Shown piece after piece: positions 24,561-32,687 of a DNA stretch of 43,133 bases. Numbering within the stretch: position 1 is the first letter of the stretch; each line of letters starts with the position of its first letter. Both the position numbers and the translations under genes were made by a program. The notes under the pieces were generated by a model. The model did not search any database, had not been told where the DNA came from, and was given only the letters and a program-made list of their open reading frames with translations. Source of the stretch: Bacillota bacterium (lineage in GTDB: Bacteria; Bacillota; Halanaerobiia; B1SED10-174); NCBI GenBank assembly GCA_007122335.1, contig SKTZ01000041.1:1-43133 (forward strand). Direction: 5' to 3'.

Positions 24561-25544
24561 ATGTTCAAATTTACAGTTCGTAGAATGCTGCAGTTGGTTC
24601 CCGTAATTGTCGGAATATCCATCCTGGTTTTTTTACTGGTCCACCTTGCTCCTGGAGACCCCATCAGGCTTCTTTTAGGGGAAGAAGCTACACCCGAAGA
24701 TTATGAACGTCTGCAGAGGATTTATGGCTTTGATAGACCGCTTTATGTCCAGTATTTCTCCTGGGCTGGCAATGCTATTCGGGGCGATTTCGGGGTTTCG
24801 ATCCGGCAGGGGGTTCCCGTTACGGCCTTGATATATTCCCGCCTGCCAGCAACCATGGAACTGGCTTTTTTTTCAGTTCTTTTTGCGGTAACCTTTGGAG
24901 TTCCCCTGGGAGTTCTTGCAGCAATTAAGAGGGGTTCTCCGATTGACCTTTCCAGTATGGTTCTTGCTCTTCTTGGGGTGTCAATGCCGGGTTTCTGGCT
25001 TGGTCTCGTGTTGTTAACCTATGTGGCCCTGAATGTTGGCTGGCTGCCCATGTTCGGTCGCGGGGGTTCGGTTTTTTACGGAATCGGCCAGCTTTTTACC
25101 ACCTTCAGTACTGAGGCCTTATTTGATGGCTTCAGGTATATTCTGCTCCCGGCTTTATCAATCGGAACCGCAATGATGGCCATTATAACCCGCCTGACTC
25201 GTTCCAGCCTGCTGGAAATAATGGGGAAAGATTATATCAGGACCGCCCGGGCGAAAGGCCTCGGCGAGAGAGTAGTCGTGTTTAAGCACGGACTCCGCAA
25301 TGCCCTTTTGCCTGTTGTTACAATAGTGGGTATCCAGTTTGGAGTTATGCTCGGGGGGGCTGTAATAACCGAGACTGTTTTTGCTTGGCCCGGCGTGGGG
25401 CGCCTGATTGTAAATGCAATTTCCCAGAGGGATTTTCCCATTATTCAAGCGGGGGTTTTAATGCTTGCAGTTATTTTTACTCTGGTCAACCTGATCGTGG
25501 ACTTGAGTTATGCCCTGCTTAATCCACGTATCAGGTACGATTGA
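24561..25544 (+). CDS. Peptide-type ABC transporter permease (DppB/OppB family)
   Basis: Inner-membrane subunit of 327 residues with about six helices. It begins with the subfamily signature MFKFTVRRMLQLVPVIVGISIL written across the first helix (residues 1-22) and LVHLAPGDPI. The ATPase-contacting EAA loop is near RTARAKGLGERVVVFKHGLR, followed by LRNALLPVVTIVG. Start ATG 24561. It pairs with the next gene; the ATPase partners are not encoded in this window. Confidence 0.95.
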   Translation: MFKFTVRRMLQLVPVIVGISILVFLLVHLAPGDPIRLLLGEEATPEDYERLQRIYGFDRPLYVQYFSWAGNAIRGDFGVSIRQGVPVTALIYSRLPATMELAFFSVLFAVTFGVPLGVLAAIKRGSPIDLSSMVLALLGVSMPGFWLGLVLLTYVALNVGWLPMFGRGGSVFYGIGQLFTTFSTEALFDGFRYILLPALSIGTAMMAIITRLTRSSLLEIMGKDYIRTARAKGLGERVVVFKHGLRNALLPVVTIVGIQFGVMLGGAVITETVFAWPGVGRLIVNAISQRDFPIIQAGVLMLAVIFTLVNLIVDLSYALLNPRIRYD

Positions 25545-25560
25545 CAAGGGAGGGAACTAG

Positions 25561-26400
25561 ATGCTGAAACAGCTTGTAAAAAACAAGGGAGCCCTTATCG
25601 GTCTTGTGCTGATTATTATCCTAATTCTGGTTGCAATATTCGCAGAATTTCTGGTCCCCCACGATCCCTATGATATGGATATCTGGATCAGTTACGAAGC
25701 CCCCGGCTGGTTTGCTGAGGACAGCAGGTATATTCTGGGAACCGATGATATGGGACGCTGTGTTTTAAGCAGGATCATTATGGGTTCACGAGTTTCGCTC
25801 ATGGTAGCCGGTATGGCAACATTTGCTGCCCTCTTTTTCGGGGTTGGCCTTGGTGCTATTGGCGGTTACATGGGAGGAAAGATGGATGCTTTAATAATGC
25901 GTTTTATGGATTTGATCCTTTCTATTCCCGCGATTCTCCTGGCTATAGCAATTGTCGCAACTCTTGGGCCGGGGGTAGTCAATGCCATGATTGCCATAGC
26001 AATTGTCCGTATTCCCCAGATGGCAAGGGTGACCAGGAGCATGGTCCTGGGAATTAAAGAAGAAGACTATATCCAGGCGGGGAAAGCACTTGGTTTTTCC
26101 CACTTCCGGATCCTTTTCAAGCATATCCTGATGAACTGTTTTGCTCCAATCATTGTTGTGGCAACCCTGGGAATGGGAACTGCAATTGTAGTCGAGGCCA
26201 GCCTGAGCTTTTTGGGACTCGGAGCCCAGCCCCCGATAATCAGCTGGGGAAGAATGCTGGCCATGGGGCGAGAAGCAATTCGCTCCGCGCCTCACCTGAC
26301 CCTTTACCCGGGCCTGGCTATTGTTTTTACCGTCCTGGGTTTCAACCTTTTGGGTGACGGATTAAGGGATATTTTTGATCCACAGTTGAAGCAGAGGTAA
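25561..26400 (+). CDS. Peptide-type ABC transporter permease (DppC/OppC family)
   Basis: Second permease subunit, 279 residues, about six helices. It has the DppC features: an N-terminal helix followed by the periplasmic segment ILGTDDMGRCVLSRIIMGSR, and the EAA loop YIQAGKALGFSHFRILFKHI. The C-terminus ends NLLGDGLRDIFDPQL, typical of the subfamily. Start ATG 25561 with AAGGGAGG upstream, 17 bases after DppB. A hairpin follows, with no dppD/dppF-type ATPase genes. Confidence 0.95.
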   Translation: MLKQLVKNKGALIGLVLIIILILVAIFAEFLVPHDPYDMDIWISYEAPGWFAEDSRYILGTDDMGRCVLSRIIMGSRVSLMVAGMATFAALFFGVGLGAIGGYMGGKMDALIMRFMDLILSIPAILLAIAIVATLGPGVVNAMIAIAIVRIPQMARVTRSMVLGIKEEDYIQAGKALGFSHFRILFKHILMNCFAPIIVVATLGMGTAIVVEASLSFLGLGAQPPIISWGRMLAMGREAIRSAPHLTLYPGLAIVFTVLGFNLLGDGLRDIFDPQLKQR

Positions 26401-26434
26401 GAAAGAGAAGCCAATTTTTCAGGGGAAATTAATT

Positions 26435-26470
26435 TAAGCCAGGTGGTAGAAACCACCTGGCTTATTTAAT
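26435..26470 (+). terminator. Terminator after the permease genes
   Basis: A perfect 13-bp stem: TAAGCCAGGTGGT (26435-26447) and ACCACCTGGCTTA (26452-26464), loop AGAA, followed by TTTAAT. The T tract is short but the stem is very stable. Confidence 0.82.
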
Positions 26471-26624
26471 AATGACTGCTCAAAGAGAACAAAAGAAAAT
26501 TTATAATTTCCGGTAAAAAATCTAAAAAAAGATAAAAAAAGGGACTTTTTATTACAAAAAGGATTAACTTCCGGTATTACCGAAAACAATAAAAGGTGCA
26601 ATTCAAAAGGGAAGGATTTTTGGA

Positions 26625-27737
26625 ATGAATAAAAAACAACTATTGGTTTTAAGTGATGGAAAGCCGGGACACTTCAATCAATCTCTGGGTGTTGCCGAAA
26701 AGGTCCCAGGGGTTGAAGTGGAGTATTTAGAATTACATTTTAAAAACCGGTTTGGGGATATCCTGAATCGCTTGGTGGGAATTTTACATCGATTTTTAAA
26801 CCTTCCCGGAAAATTTCTCAAGTTAATTTTGCGTTTAAGTTTAATAAAAGAGGACTTTAAAAAACTCAGCAGGACGGAACCTGATTTAATTATTTCCGCG
26901 GGGTCCTCCATGGCTGCTCCCAATATTTTCTGGGGCAAGTTAACCCGGGCGAAAAAAATAACCTGTGGCATTCCAAGCCTTATTGGCTCCCCGCCTTTTG
27001 ACCTGGTTTTGGCCCCGGGCAATAAAAAACCGCCTGTAAAAGAAAATATCCTGGTAACAATGGGGACTCCCCATCGACTGGAACAGAAAAAAATTGAAGA
27101 GGAAGTCTTTTTCTGGAAAGAAAGGGAGGGGCTCAAGGGGAAAATCAAGAAACCCTGCCTGGGCTTGGTTTTGGGGGGACCGGTCCGAAACCTTTTAATG
27201 AGAAAAGTTTTTATAGAGAAAATTCTTCGGGAAATTGTGCATTTCCTAAAGGAAAACGAAGGGGAAATAATTGCTGCTACTTCCCGCCGGACTCCAGAGG
27301 AAGTTGAAGCTTTCCTGCAGGAGGAACTGGGAAACTCTCCCCTTTGCAGGCGTTTAATCCTCGCCAAACAGGAAAAGAAAAACCCGGTACCGGTGATGGC
27401 TGGAGTATGTGATTTGTTATTGGTAACTGAGGATAGTGCGACCATGATATCCGAATTGGCCAGCAGCCACCAGCGGGTTATAGTTGTCGGTCTGGAGAGG
27501 GAAAGGGCAAACAGATCTATAGCAAGTGATGCTCAACTGGGGCCTTTGCTTGCTGCTGAAGGCTACCTGGATTATTTTCCGGGAGAATTCCTGGAAAAGG
27601 AGGGCGAACTGGGCCAGTTATTGTATGAAACCTGGAAACATGAGAATAAACGTCCCAGGCTAGCTGAGGCTGAAAGATGTGCCCGGGAAATTGTAAAGAG
27701 GTTTTTGGAGGAAGGAAGGGGGGAAACCCCCAAATGA
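26625..27737 (+). CDS. ELM1 (DUF1022)-family protein, putative LPS-core glycosyltransferase
   Basis: A 370-residue member of the bacterial ELM1 family, named after a plant mitochondrial fission protein. It opens with LLVLSDGKPGHFNQSLG, and contains DLIISAGSSMAAPNIF, TMGTPHRLEQ, LVLGGPVRN and VTEDSATMISELASS, which together look like a GT-B glycosyltransferase-like fold. Bacterial relatives are often found with Kdo or LPS genes; here waaA is two genes downstream, so a role in LPS core sugar transfer is plausible. Start ATG 26625 with GGAAGG upstream. The upstream 160 bases hold no gene but two copies of TTCCGGTA (26508, 26569). Confidence 0.85.
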   Translation: MNKKQLLVLSDGKPGHFNQSLGVAEKVPGVEVEYLELHFKNRFGDILNRLVGILHRFLNLPGKFLKLILRLSLIKEDFKKLSRTEPDLIISAGSSMAAPNIFWGKLTRAKKITCGIPSLIGSPPFDLVLAPGNKKPPVKENILVTMGTPHRLEQKKIEEEVFFWKEREGLKGKIKKPCLGLVLGGPVRNLLMRKVFIEKILREIVHFLKENEGEIIAATSRRTPEEVEAFLQEELGNSPLCRRLILAKQEKKNPVPVMAGVCDLLLVTEDSATMISELASSHQRVIVVGLERERANRSIASDAQLGPLLAAEGYLDYFPGEFLEKEGELGQLLYETWKHENKRPRLAEAERCAREIVKRFLEEGRGETPK

Positions 27738-28825
27738 AAATACTTTTAACCCTGCCCCGTATGGACAGTGGCGGGGTAGAAACACATATCGATTATCTGG
27801 CGCGAGGGTTTTTGAAGGAAGGATTGCAGGTAGTCTTAGTCTGCAAGGAGGGCCGCAAGGTAAAGGACTTAAAAAAAGCAGGTGTGATTTTTAGAGCCCT
27901 TGATGTGGCCAGCCAGTCTATCCTGACTCTCCCCCACCGCATTAAAAAAATGGAGAAAATTATTGAAGAAGAAAAGGTTGATTTAGTTCATGCCCATTCC
28001 AGGGTTCCAGCCTGGATAGGTTACTATGCTGCCCGAAGAAAAGGAGTTCCTTTTATTACAACTGCCCACGGCCAGTACAGCCTGCACCTTGGTTCTAAAG
28101 TCATGGCCTTAGGAACAAGGGTGATTGCAGTTAGCGATACTGTGGCCGGCTATCTACAAAAGGGGTGGAATATTCCGGGGGAAAAGTTCCAAATTATCCC
28201 CGAAGGGATTGATCCAGCTCAGTTTATACTCCCTTCTGCTGAGGGAGAAAAAGTAAGACAGGAGCTGGGGATTGGAAAAGATGATATGGTAATTGGAACA
28301 GTGGGCAGGATGACCTCTGTTAAAGGCCACAGGTACCTGATTGAGGCTTTTTCCCTGCTTGAAGAGGATTGCAAGCTACTCCTGGTGGGAGATGGTCGGA
28401 AACGAGCTGAACTGGGAAAATTAGCCATTAAACTGGATATCCGGGATCGAGTGATTTTTGCGGGAGATAGGGAAGATGTTCCCCGTTTCCTGGGAGCAAT
28501 GGATATTTATGTTCAGAGCTCTCTGGCAGAAGGCCTGGGGCTTGCAGCCCTGGAGGCAATGGCCGCTGGTTTGCCGGTTATCTTGACCCGCTGTGGCGGG
28601 CTTGCTGACCAGGTCAGGGCAGAACAGGAGGCCCTTCTGGTTCCCCCTGGTGAGTCTTGCGCCATGGCTAAAGCAATTAAAAATCTGATTATGAACGAAG
28701 AGCTCCGGAGAAAGCTGAGCAGCGGAGGTAGAGAACTGGTCAGGGCAAGATTTTCTCCTGAAGTAATGATAAATGAAACAATAAAGGTTTACCGGGAAGT
28801 TTTGCAAGGAAAGGGAGGCATTTAA
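27734..28825 (+). CDS. GT4-family glycosyltransferase
   Basis: Retaining GT-B glycosyltransferase of 363 residues. The N-terminal domain carries MDSGGVETHIDYLARG and LVHAHSRVPAWIG; the C-terminal nucleotide-sugar domain carries GRMTSVKGHRYLIEAF, LLLVGDG and SSLAEGLGLAALEAMAAGLP with the GT4 EX7E motif. ATG 27734 overlaps the previous stop codon (ATGA). Its position between the ELM1 protein and WaaA suggests LPS core or other envelope-glycan assembly; donor and acceptor are unknown. Confidence 0.93.
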   Translation: MKILLTLPRMDSGGVETHIDYLARGFLKEGLQVVLVCKEGRKVKDLKKAGVIFRALDVASQSILTLPHRIKKMEKIIEEEKVDLVHAHSRVPAWIGYYAARRKGVPFITTAHGQYSLHLGSKVMALGTRVIAVSDTVAGYLQKGWNIPGEKFQIIPEGIDPAQFILPSAEGEKVRQELGIGKDDMVIGTVGRMTSVKGHRYLIEAFSLLEEDCKLLLVGDGRKRAELGKLAIKLDIRDRVIFAGDREDVPRFLGAMDIYVQSSLAEGLGLAALEAMAAGLPVILTRCGGLADQVRAEQEALLVPPGESCAMAKAIKNLIMNEELRRKLSSGGRELVRARFSPEVMINETIKVYREVLQGKGGI

Positions 28826-28828
28826 ACA

Positions 28829-30031
28829 GTGAAATTCTTTTTATTCCTTTATAATTTTCTTCTTCTACCCTTTGAACTGGCTTTCTTATTGATTAACAAA
28901 TGGAAGAGAGGAAAGGGGAGGGGACGCAACTACAAACCCGAAAGAATTACCCCCGGCGGGATCTGGATTCATGCTGCTTCAGTAGGAGAAGTAAGGGCGG
29001 CAGAACCCCTGATAAAAGAATTAAAAAAAATTGCAGAAGATAAACCTGTTTATATTTCAACATTAACCCCTGCGGGACAGGAAACCGCCCGGAATATCAA
29101 GGAGGTTGAGGATACTTTTTATTACCCATTCGATCTCCCCATCTCTGTTTATTACCTCTTTCAGCGCCTCCGTCCCTGGCGGGTGGTTGTAATGGAAACA
29201 GAACTCTGGCCCAATTTGATCAGTATGGGAAAGAAAAGGTCCCGGATTTTCCTGGCCAACGGCAGGCTGGGGATAAAAAAAATGCCTACCTATCAAAAAC
29301 TCCATTGGCTTTACCGGCCCCTTTTGCAGTCTTTTTCTGCCCTCTGCTTACAATCCCGGGAGGATGGTGAAAGAATAGAATCCCTGGGGGTTGGCCCGGA
29401 TAAATTTTATTTCCCCGGCAACCTAAAACTCGACGGAATGGAGGTTTTGTCCCGGGGAGAAAAGGAAAATATTATCGTGGGGGGCAGCACCCATCCCGGG
29501 GAAGAAGAGATTCTCCTGGATATTTTTGAGAATATTAGAAAGGAAATTCCGGATTTGAAGCTGTTACTTGCCCCCCGCCACCTGGACCGGGTTGCTGATG
29601 TTGTTGAACTGGCAGAGAAGAAGGGTTTTGGCTCGGGTTTCTGGTCCAAAAACGAGCTGGAAAGCCCGGTTACGATTATGGATGTCATGGGCCGGCTTGT
29701 AGAGATTTACAGCCGCGCCCGGCTGGTTTTTATCGGGGGGAGCCTGGTCCCAAAGGGGGGACATAATCCCCTGGAAGCCCTGGGAAAGCCCCTTTTTTTT
29801 GGCCCCTACATGGAGAACTGGCAGGAACTGGTGGGGCTTTTGTGCGAAGCCAGCCTGGCCTTTCAGGTTAAAAATAAGGAAGAGCTTTTTAACCGTTGGG
29901 AAAAATATTTCCGGGAAGAGGGAGAAGAATATCATAATCTCAGGCAGAAGGCCCGGGAATTTAAAGAAAAAAACGCCGGTTCTGCCCGGCAGACCGCGAC
30001 CATAATTGTACAAGAAAAAAGGAAGGGTTAG
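28829..30031 (+). CDS. waaA: 3-deoxy-D-manno-octulosonic acid (Kdo) transferase
   Basis: Transfers Kdo to a lipid A precursor at the inner face of the cytoplasmic membrane. It has 400 residues, near the family norm of about 425. A membrane-anchoring N-terminal helix (about 1-22) is followed by WIHAASVGEVRAAEPL (catalytic Glu region), the block VVVMETELWPNLI and FIGGSLVPKGGHNPLEA. Start GTG 28829 with AAGGGAGG at about 10 bases. The gene is good evidence for LPS and a diderm envelope in an otherwise Firmicute-like genome. Its stop codon lies in the loop of the terminator hairpin that follows. Confidence 0.95.
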   Translation: MKFFLFLYNFLLLPFELAFLLINKWKRGKGRGRNYKPERITPGGIWIHAASVGEVRAAEPLIKELKKIAEDKPVYISTLTPAGQETARNIKEVEDTFYYPFDLPISVYYLFQRLRPWRVVVMETELWPNLISMGKKRSRIFLANGRLGIKKMPTYQKLHWLYRPLLQSFSALCLQSREDGERIESLGVGPDKFYFPGNLKLDGMEVLSRGEKENIIVGGSTHPGEEEILLDIFENIRKEIPDLKLLLAPRHLDRVADVVELAEKKGFGSGFWSKNELESPVTIMDVMGRLVEIYSRARLVFIGGSLVPKGGHNPLEALGKPLFFGPYMENWQELVGLLCEASLAFQVKNKEELFNRWEKYFREEGEEYHNLRQKAREFKEKNAGSARQTATIIVQEKRKG

Positions 30032-30040
30032 TCCCTTCCT
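30012..30040 (-). terminator. Intrinsic terminator of the minus-strand ylbF-family gene (possibly bidirectional)
   Basis: AGGAAGGG (30020-30027), loop TTAGT, CCCTTCCT (30033-30040). On the minus strand the hairpin is followed by a T-rich tail (plus-strand A run 30013-30019), so it terminates the gene at 30058-30387; on the plus strand the tail is poor. Confidence 0.78.
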
Positions 30041-30057
30041 TACTGTATTGGCTGTTT

Positions 30058-30387
30058 TTACTTGTCCTGCAGGTTTTCGGTAATCACCTGGTTTACCGAT
30101 TGCATCAACTCGTTAAAACTTTCTTGAGCCTTAAACAGGTTCTGCAGGGTGGTATTCAGCTTCATCTGGTTTTGCAGTTGCTGCAGATCCTGAACAACTT
30201 CAGAACTGGGCTGCTGTCCCTGGGCCTGGGCCTGCTGCAGTTCATTTTGTTTCTGCTGCAGTTCGTCGACCAGGTCCTGGGCTTTAGGATCAAGGCTAAT
30301 CCTGTTTTCTGCTGATTGTAAGTTCTGGAATTCTTCGGTATCCTTGATTTCTTCGGCCAGTTCAGCAGCTTTATCCTTTACACTCAT
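30058..30387 (-). CDS. YlbF/YmcA-family protein
   Basis: A 109-residue helical protein with the YlbF family pattern: an N-terminal helix (KDKAAELAEEIKDTEEFQNL), a Gln-rich coiled coil (about 45-65) and a C-terminal helix ending FNELMQSVNQVITENL. In Bacillus, YlbF, YmcA and YaaT form a complex that affects RNase Y and development; here no partner is nearby, so the role is open. Start ATG at 30387 lies 6 bases after AGGAGGTG; the GTG at 30396 overlaps that site and is rejected. Confidence 0.85.
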   Translation of the reverse strand: MSVKDKAAELAEEIKDTEEFQNLQSAENRISLDPKAQDLVDELQQKQNELQQAQAQGQQPSSEVVQDLQQLQNQMKLNTTLQNLFKAQESFNELMQSVNQVITENLQDK

Positions 30388-30490
30388 TATTTTCACCTCC
30401 TAATTTAATACGCCAACTTCAGTTCTTCTATATACCATAACGCAGTCCTGCAAAAAATTCAAGGATTCTTAAAGATTTTCGGAAAAAGGG

Positions 30491-30511
30491 AAAAGTTTTA
30501 TCAAAACTTTT
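30491..30511. repeat. Perfect inverted repeat ahead of the CoA-disulfide-reductase-like gene
   Basis: AAAAGTTTT (30491-30499), spacer ATC, AAAACTTTT (30503-30511). It lies in the divergent intergenic region about 25 bases before the flavoprotein start. It could be an operator or an RNA hairpin; there is no T run that would mark a terminator. Confidence 0.6.
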
Positions 30512-30536
30512 AATTCCTCGGAAAGGGGAGATACTC

Positions 30537-31877
30537 ATGCGAATTATTGTGATCGGTGGAGTTGCCGGAGGAGGAAGTGCCGCCGCCAGAGCCAAAAGGC
30601 AGAACCCGGAGGCAGAGGTTTTGATCCTCGAAGAGAGCGCCCACATTTCCTATGCCGCCTGTGGCCTGCCTTATTTCTTATCGGGGGAAGTTGAAGAAGC
30701 TTCCGGCCTGCAGTTTTTAACCCCGGAAACCTTCCAGAAAACCAGGGGTGTGGTTGTAAAAATCAACCAGCGGGTCGTGAAAATAGACAAAGAGGAGAAA
30801 AAAGTCCTGGTCCGGGACCTGGAAACGGGTGGGGATTATGTAGAAGCTTATGATAAGCTGGTTATTGCTACCGGAGCCCGATCTTTCGTGCCTCCGATTG
30901 AAGGGAAAGACCTGCAGGGAGTTTTTACCCTGCGTTCCCTCCAGGATGGATTAGAACTGTCTCGAGCAGAAAAAGCCTCCCGGGTGGTTATTGTCGGAGG
31001 TGGTTCCATAGGCTGCGAAATGGCCGAAACCTATCTAAAACTCGGGCGGGAAGTTACAATAATAGATAAGAGCGAACAGCTCCTGCCCATTTTGGATCCG
31101 GAAATGGCGGAAATAGTCAGCAATCACCTCCGGGAAAAAGGTGCAAAAATTGAGCTGGGTAAGGGTATAAAGGCCATAAAGGGAAAAGGCCAGGTAGAAC
31201 AAGTAATTACCGATGATGGGGCAATCTATCCCGCGGATATATGTCTGCTGGCTCTGGGAGTTAGACCCGAAACCACTCTGGCCAAGGAAGCCGGCCTGGA
31301 TCTGGGAGTGCGGGGAGCGCTTGCTGTAAATGAATATATGGAAACCTCCCACCCCGATATTTATGGTGCTGGAGATTGCTGCGAGACCACTCACCTTCTG
31401 ACCGGGAAAAAAACCTGGATGCCCCTGGGGAGCACGGCCAATAAACAGGGCAGGGTTGCCGGCATCAATGCCGCAGGAGGTAGAATGAGTTTCTGGGGAG
31501 TTTTGGGAACAGGGCAGGTCAAGGTTTATGACCTTGATGTAGCCCGGACCGGACTCGGAGAAAAGGAAGCACAGGCGGAAGGGCTGGAGGTTATTTCAGC
31601 AAAAATTGAAACCCGCAGTAATGCAGGATATTATCCTGATGTGGGTTCTTTACACCTGAAATTAATTGCGGCTCCAGATGGGAAAATCCTGGGAGCCCAG
31701 GCTGTTGGATATAAGGGAGTTGACAAGCGGATTGATGTCCTGGCTACTGCCATTTACAACGGAATGTGGGTGAATGAACTGGAAGCAATTGACCTTGGTT
31801 ATGCTCCTCCCTATTCGGTTCCCATAGACCCGGTAATTGTTGCAGGAAACGTTCTCGAAAAAAAGATTTCGAGATAA
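30537..31877 (+). CDS. CoA-disulfide reductase-like FAD/NAD(P)-dependent oxidoreductase
   Basis: Flavoprotein of 446 residues in the single-cysteine class that includes CoA-disulfide reductase, NADH oxidase and persulfide reductase. The FAD motif is VIGGVAGGGSAAARAKR; the redox cysteine is in SYAACGLPYF (about residue 42); the NAD(P) motif is VVIVGGGSIGCEMAE; a second FAD motif is DIYGAGDC. The C-terminal dimerisation domain ends APPYSVPIDPVIVAGN, with the conserved tyrosines. Likely roles are keeping CoA reduced or handling persulfides and oxygen. No rhodanese domain is fused. Start ATG 30537 with GGAAAGGGGAG upstream. It sits ahead of the flagellar cluster, whose own promoter begins right after its stop. 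Confidence 0.92.
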   Translation: MRIIVIGGVAGGGSAAARAKRQNPEAEVLILEESAHISYAACGLPYFLSGEVEEASGLQFLTPETFQKTRGVVVKINQRVVKIDKEEKKVLVRDLETGGDYVEAYDKLVIATGARSFVPPIEGKDLQGVFTLRSLQDGLELSRAEKASRVVIVGGGSIGCEMAETYLKLGREVTIIDKSEQLLPILDPEMAEIVSNHLREKGAKIELGKGIKAIKGKGQVEQVITDDGAIYPADICLLALGVRPETTLAKEAGLDLGVRGALAVNEYMETSHPDIYGAGDCCETTHLLTGKKTWMPLGSTANKQGRVAGINAAGGRMSFWGVLGTGQVKVYDLDVARTGLGEKEAQAEGLEVISAKIETRSNAGYYPDVGSLHLKLIAAPDGKILGAQAVGYKGVDKRIDVLATAIYNGMWVNELEAIDLGYAPPYSVPIDPVIVAGNVLEKKISR

Positions 31878-31879
31878 CT

Positions 31880-31906
31880 TAAACAAAACTAAAATTGTGC
31901 CGAAAA
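31880..31906 (+). promoter_or_regulatory. Sigma-28 (sigma-D)-type promoter for the late flagellar genes
   Basis: TAAA (31880-31883), exactly 15 bases, then GCCGAAAA (31899-31906), close to the motility-sigma consensus TAAA-N15-GCCGATAT. It lies directly ahead of yvyF-flgM, the genes that such a promoter drives in Bacillus. Confidence 0.82.
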
Positions 31907-31926
31907 GAATAGCAGGAGGTGTTGTT

Positions 31927-32355
31927 GTGCAGCTAAAAAATTGCCACTGGTGCGGAAAAGTCTTTGCCCATGCCACAGACACCGTCTGCCAGGATTGCCG
32001 TAAAGAGGAAGAAAAAGATTTTGACAGAGTTTTTGAATACTTAAAAAATAAAAAGAATGCAACTATTGTTGCTGTTCATGAAGAAACTGGGGTTGATAAA
32101 AGACGGATAATTAAATTTATCCGCCAGGGGCGATTGTTAACTGCTTCTGGAGAACCATTTGATATATTTGTCGAATGTGAAAAATGCGGTGAACCTATTC
32201 GTGAAGGAAGGTTATGCGATAGTTGCGCAAAATCAATCCGCGAGGAACTGGAAAGTTCTTTTAAAAAGGAAAAAGAAACGGAAAAGCCCCGCAGGAAATT
32301 TAGGAAATCGGGGCAGATGTATACCGCGGACCGGAGAAACAAAAAGAGCGACTGA
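31927..32355 (+). CDS. yvyF: Flagellar operon protein YvyF (TIGR03826 family)
   Basis: A 142-residue protein conserved at the start of Firmicute flgM operons. It has two zinc-ribbon-like cysteine pairs sets: CHWCG with CQDC at the N-terminus and CEKCG with CDSC in the second half, and a helix-turn-helix-like stretch between (VHEETGVDKRRIIKFIRQGR). The C-terminus is very basic. Function is unsettled; a DNA- or RNA-binding regulatory role is possible. Start GTG 31927 follows AGGAGGT at 6 bases, immediately downstream of the sigma-28-type promoter. Confidence 0.88.
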   Translation: MQLKNCHWCGKVFAHATDTVCQDCRKEEEKDFDRVFEYLKNKKNATIVAVHEETGVDKRRIIKFIRQGRLLTASGEPFDIFVECEKCGEPIREGRLCDSCAKSIREELESSFKKEKETEKPRRKFRKSGQMYTADRRNKKSD

Positions 32356-32377
32356 TTGAAAAAGAGAGGTGAGAGGA

Positions 32378-32674
32378 ATGAGAATTTCTCCCAAGCAATT
32401 TGAACAGGTAATGGCTGTTTACCGCAACCAAATGCAAAAAGTACCGGAAAAACAGCAAACCGAGGCCAAGGATTCTTTATCCCTATCAGGAGATGCAAAA
32501 GCGGTCAACGAAGTGCGCGATCTTTTGAAATACATTCCCGAAGTACGCCAGGAAAGAATAGATGAACTAAAAAAAGCAATAGAAAACGGTGAATACAAAG
32601 TAGATGGGCAGAAGGTTGCGGAAAAAATGCTCCAGCGAATGGCCGTTGACCGCTTCCTGAAAGGGGATGACTGA
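32378..32674 (+). CDS. flgM: Anti-sigma-28 factor FlgM
   Basis: A 98-residue protein that holds the motility sigma factor inactive until the hook is complete and FlgM is exported. The C-terminal sigma-binding half is recognisable (AVNEVRDLLKYIPEVRQERI and LKKAIENGEYKVDGQKVAEKM). Start ATG 32378 with AGAGAGGTG upstream; a GTG at 32369 overlaps that site. Its own promoter being sigma-28 dependent would give the usual feedback loop. Confidence 0.94.
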   Translation: MRISPKQFEQVMAVYRNQMQKVPEKQQTEAKDSLSLSGDAKAVNEVRDLLKYIPEVRQERIDELKKAIENGEYKVDGQKVAEKMLQRMAVDRFLKGDD

Positions 32675-32687
32675 GGGAGGTTAGAAA

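Noticed and set aside
26678-27445. 255-residue open frame on the minus strand within the ELM1 gene
   Set aside because: Low-complexity Ser/Phe/Arg-rich translation, no ribosome-binding site, fully inside a well-supported gene.
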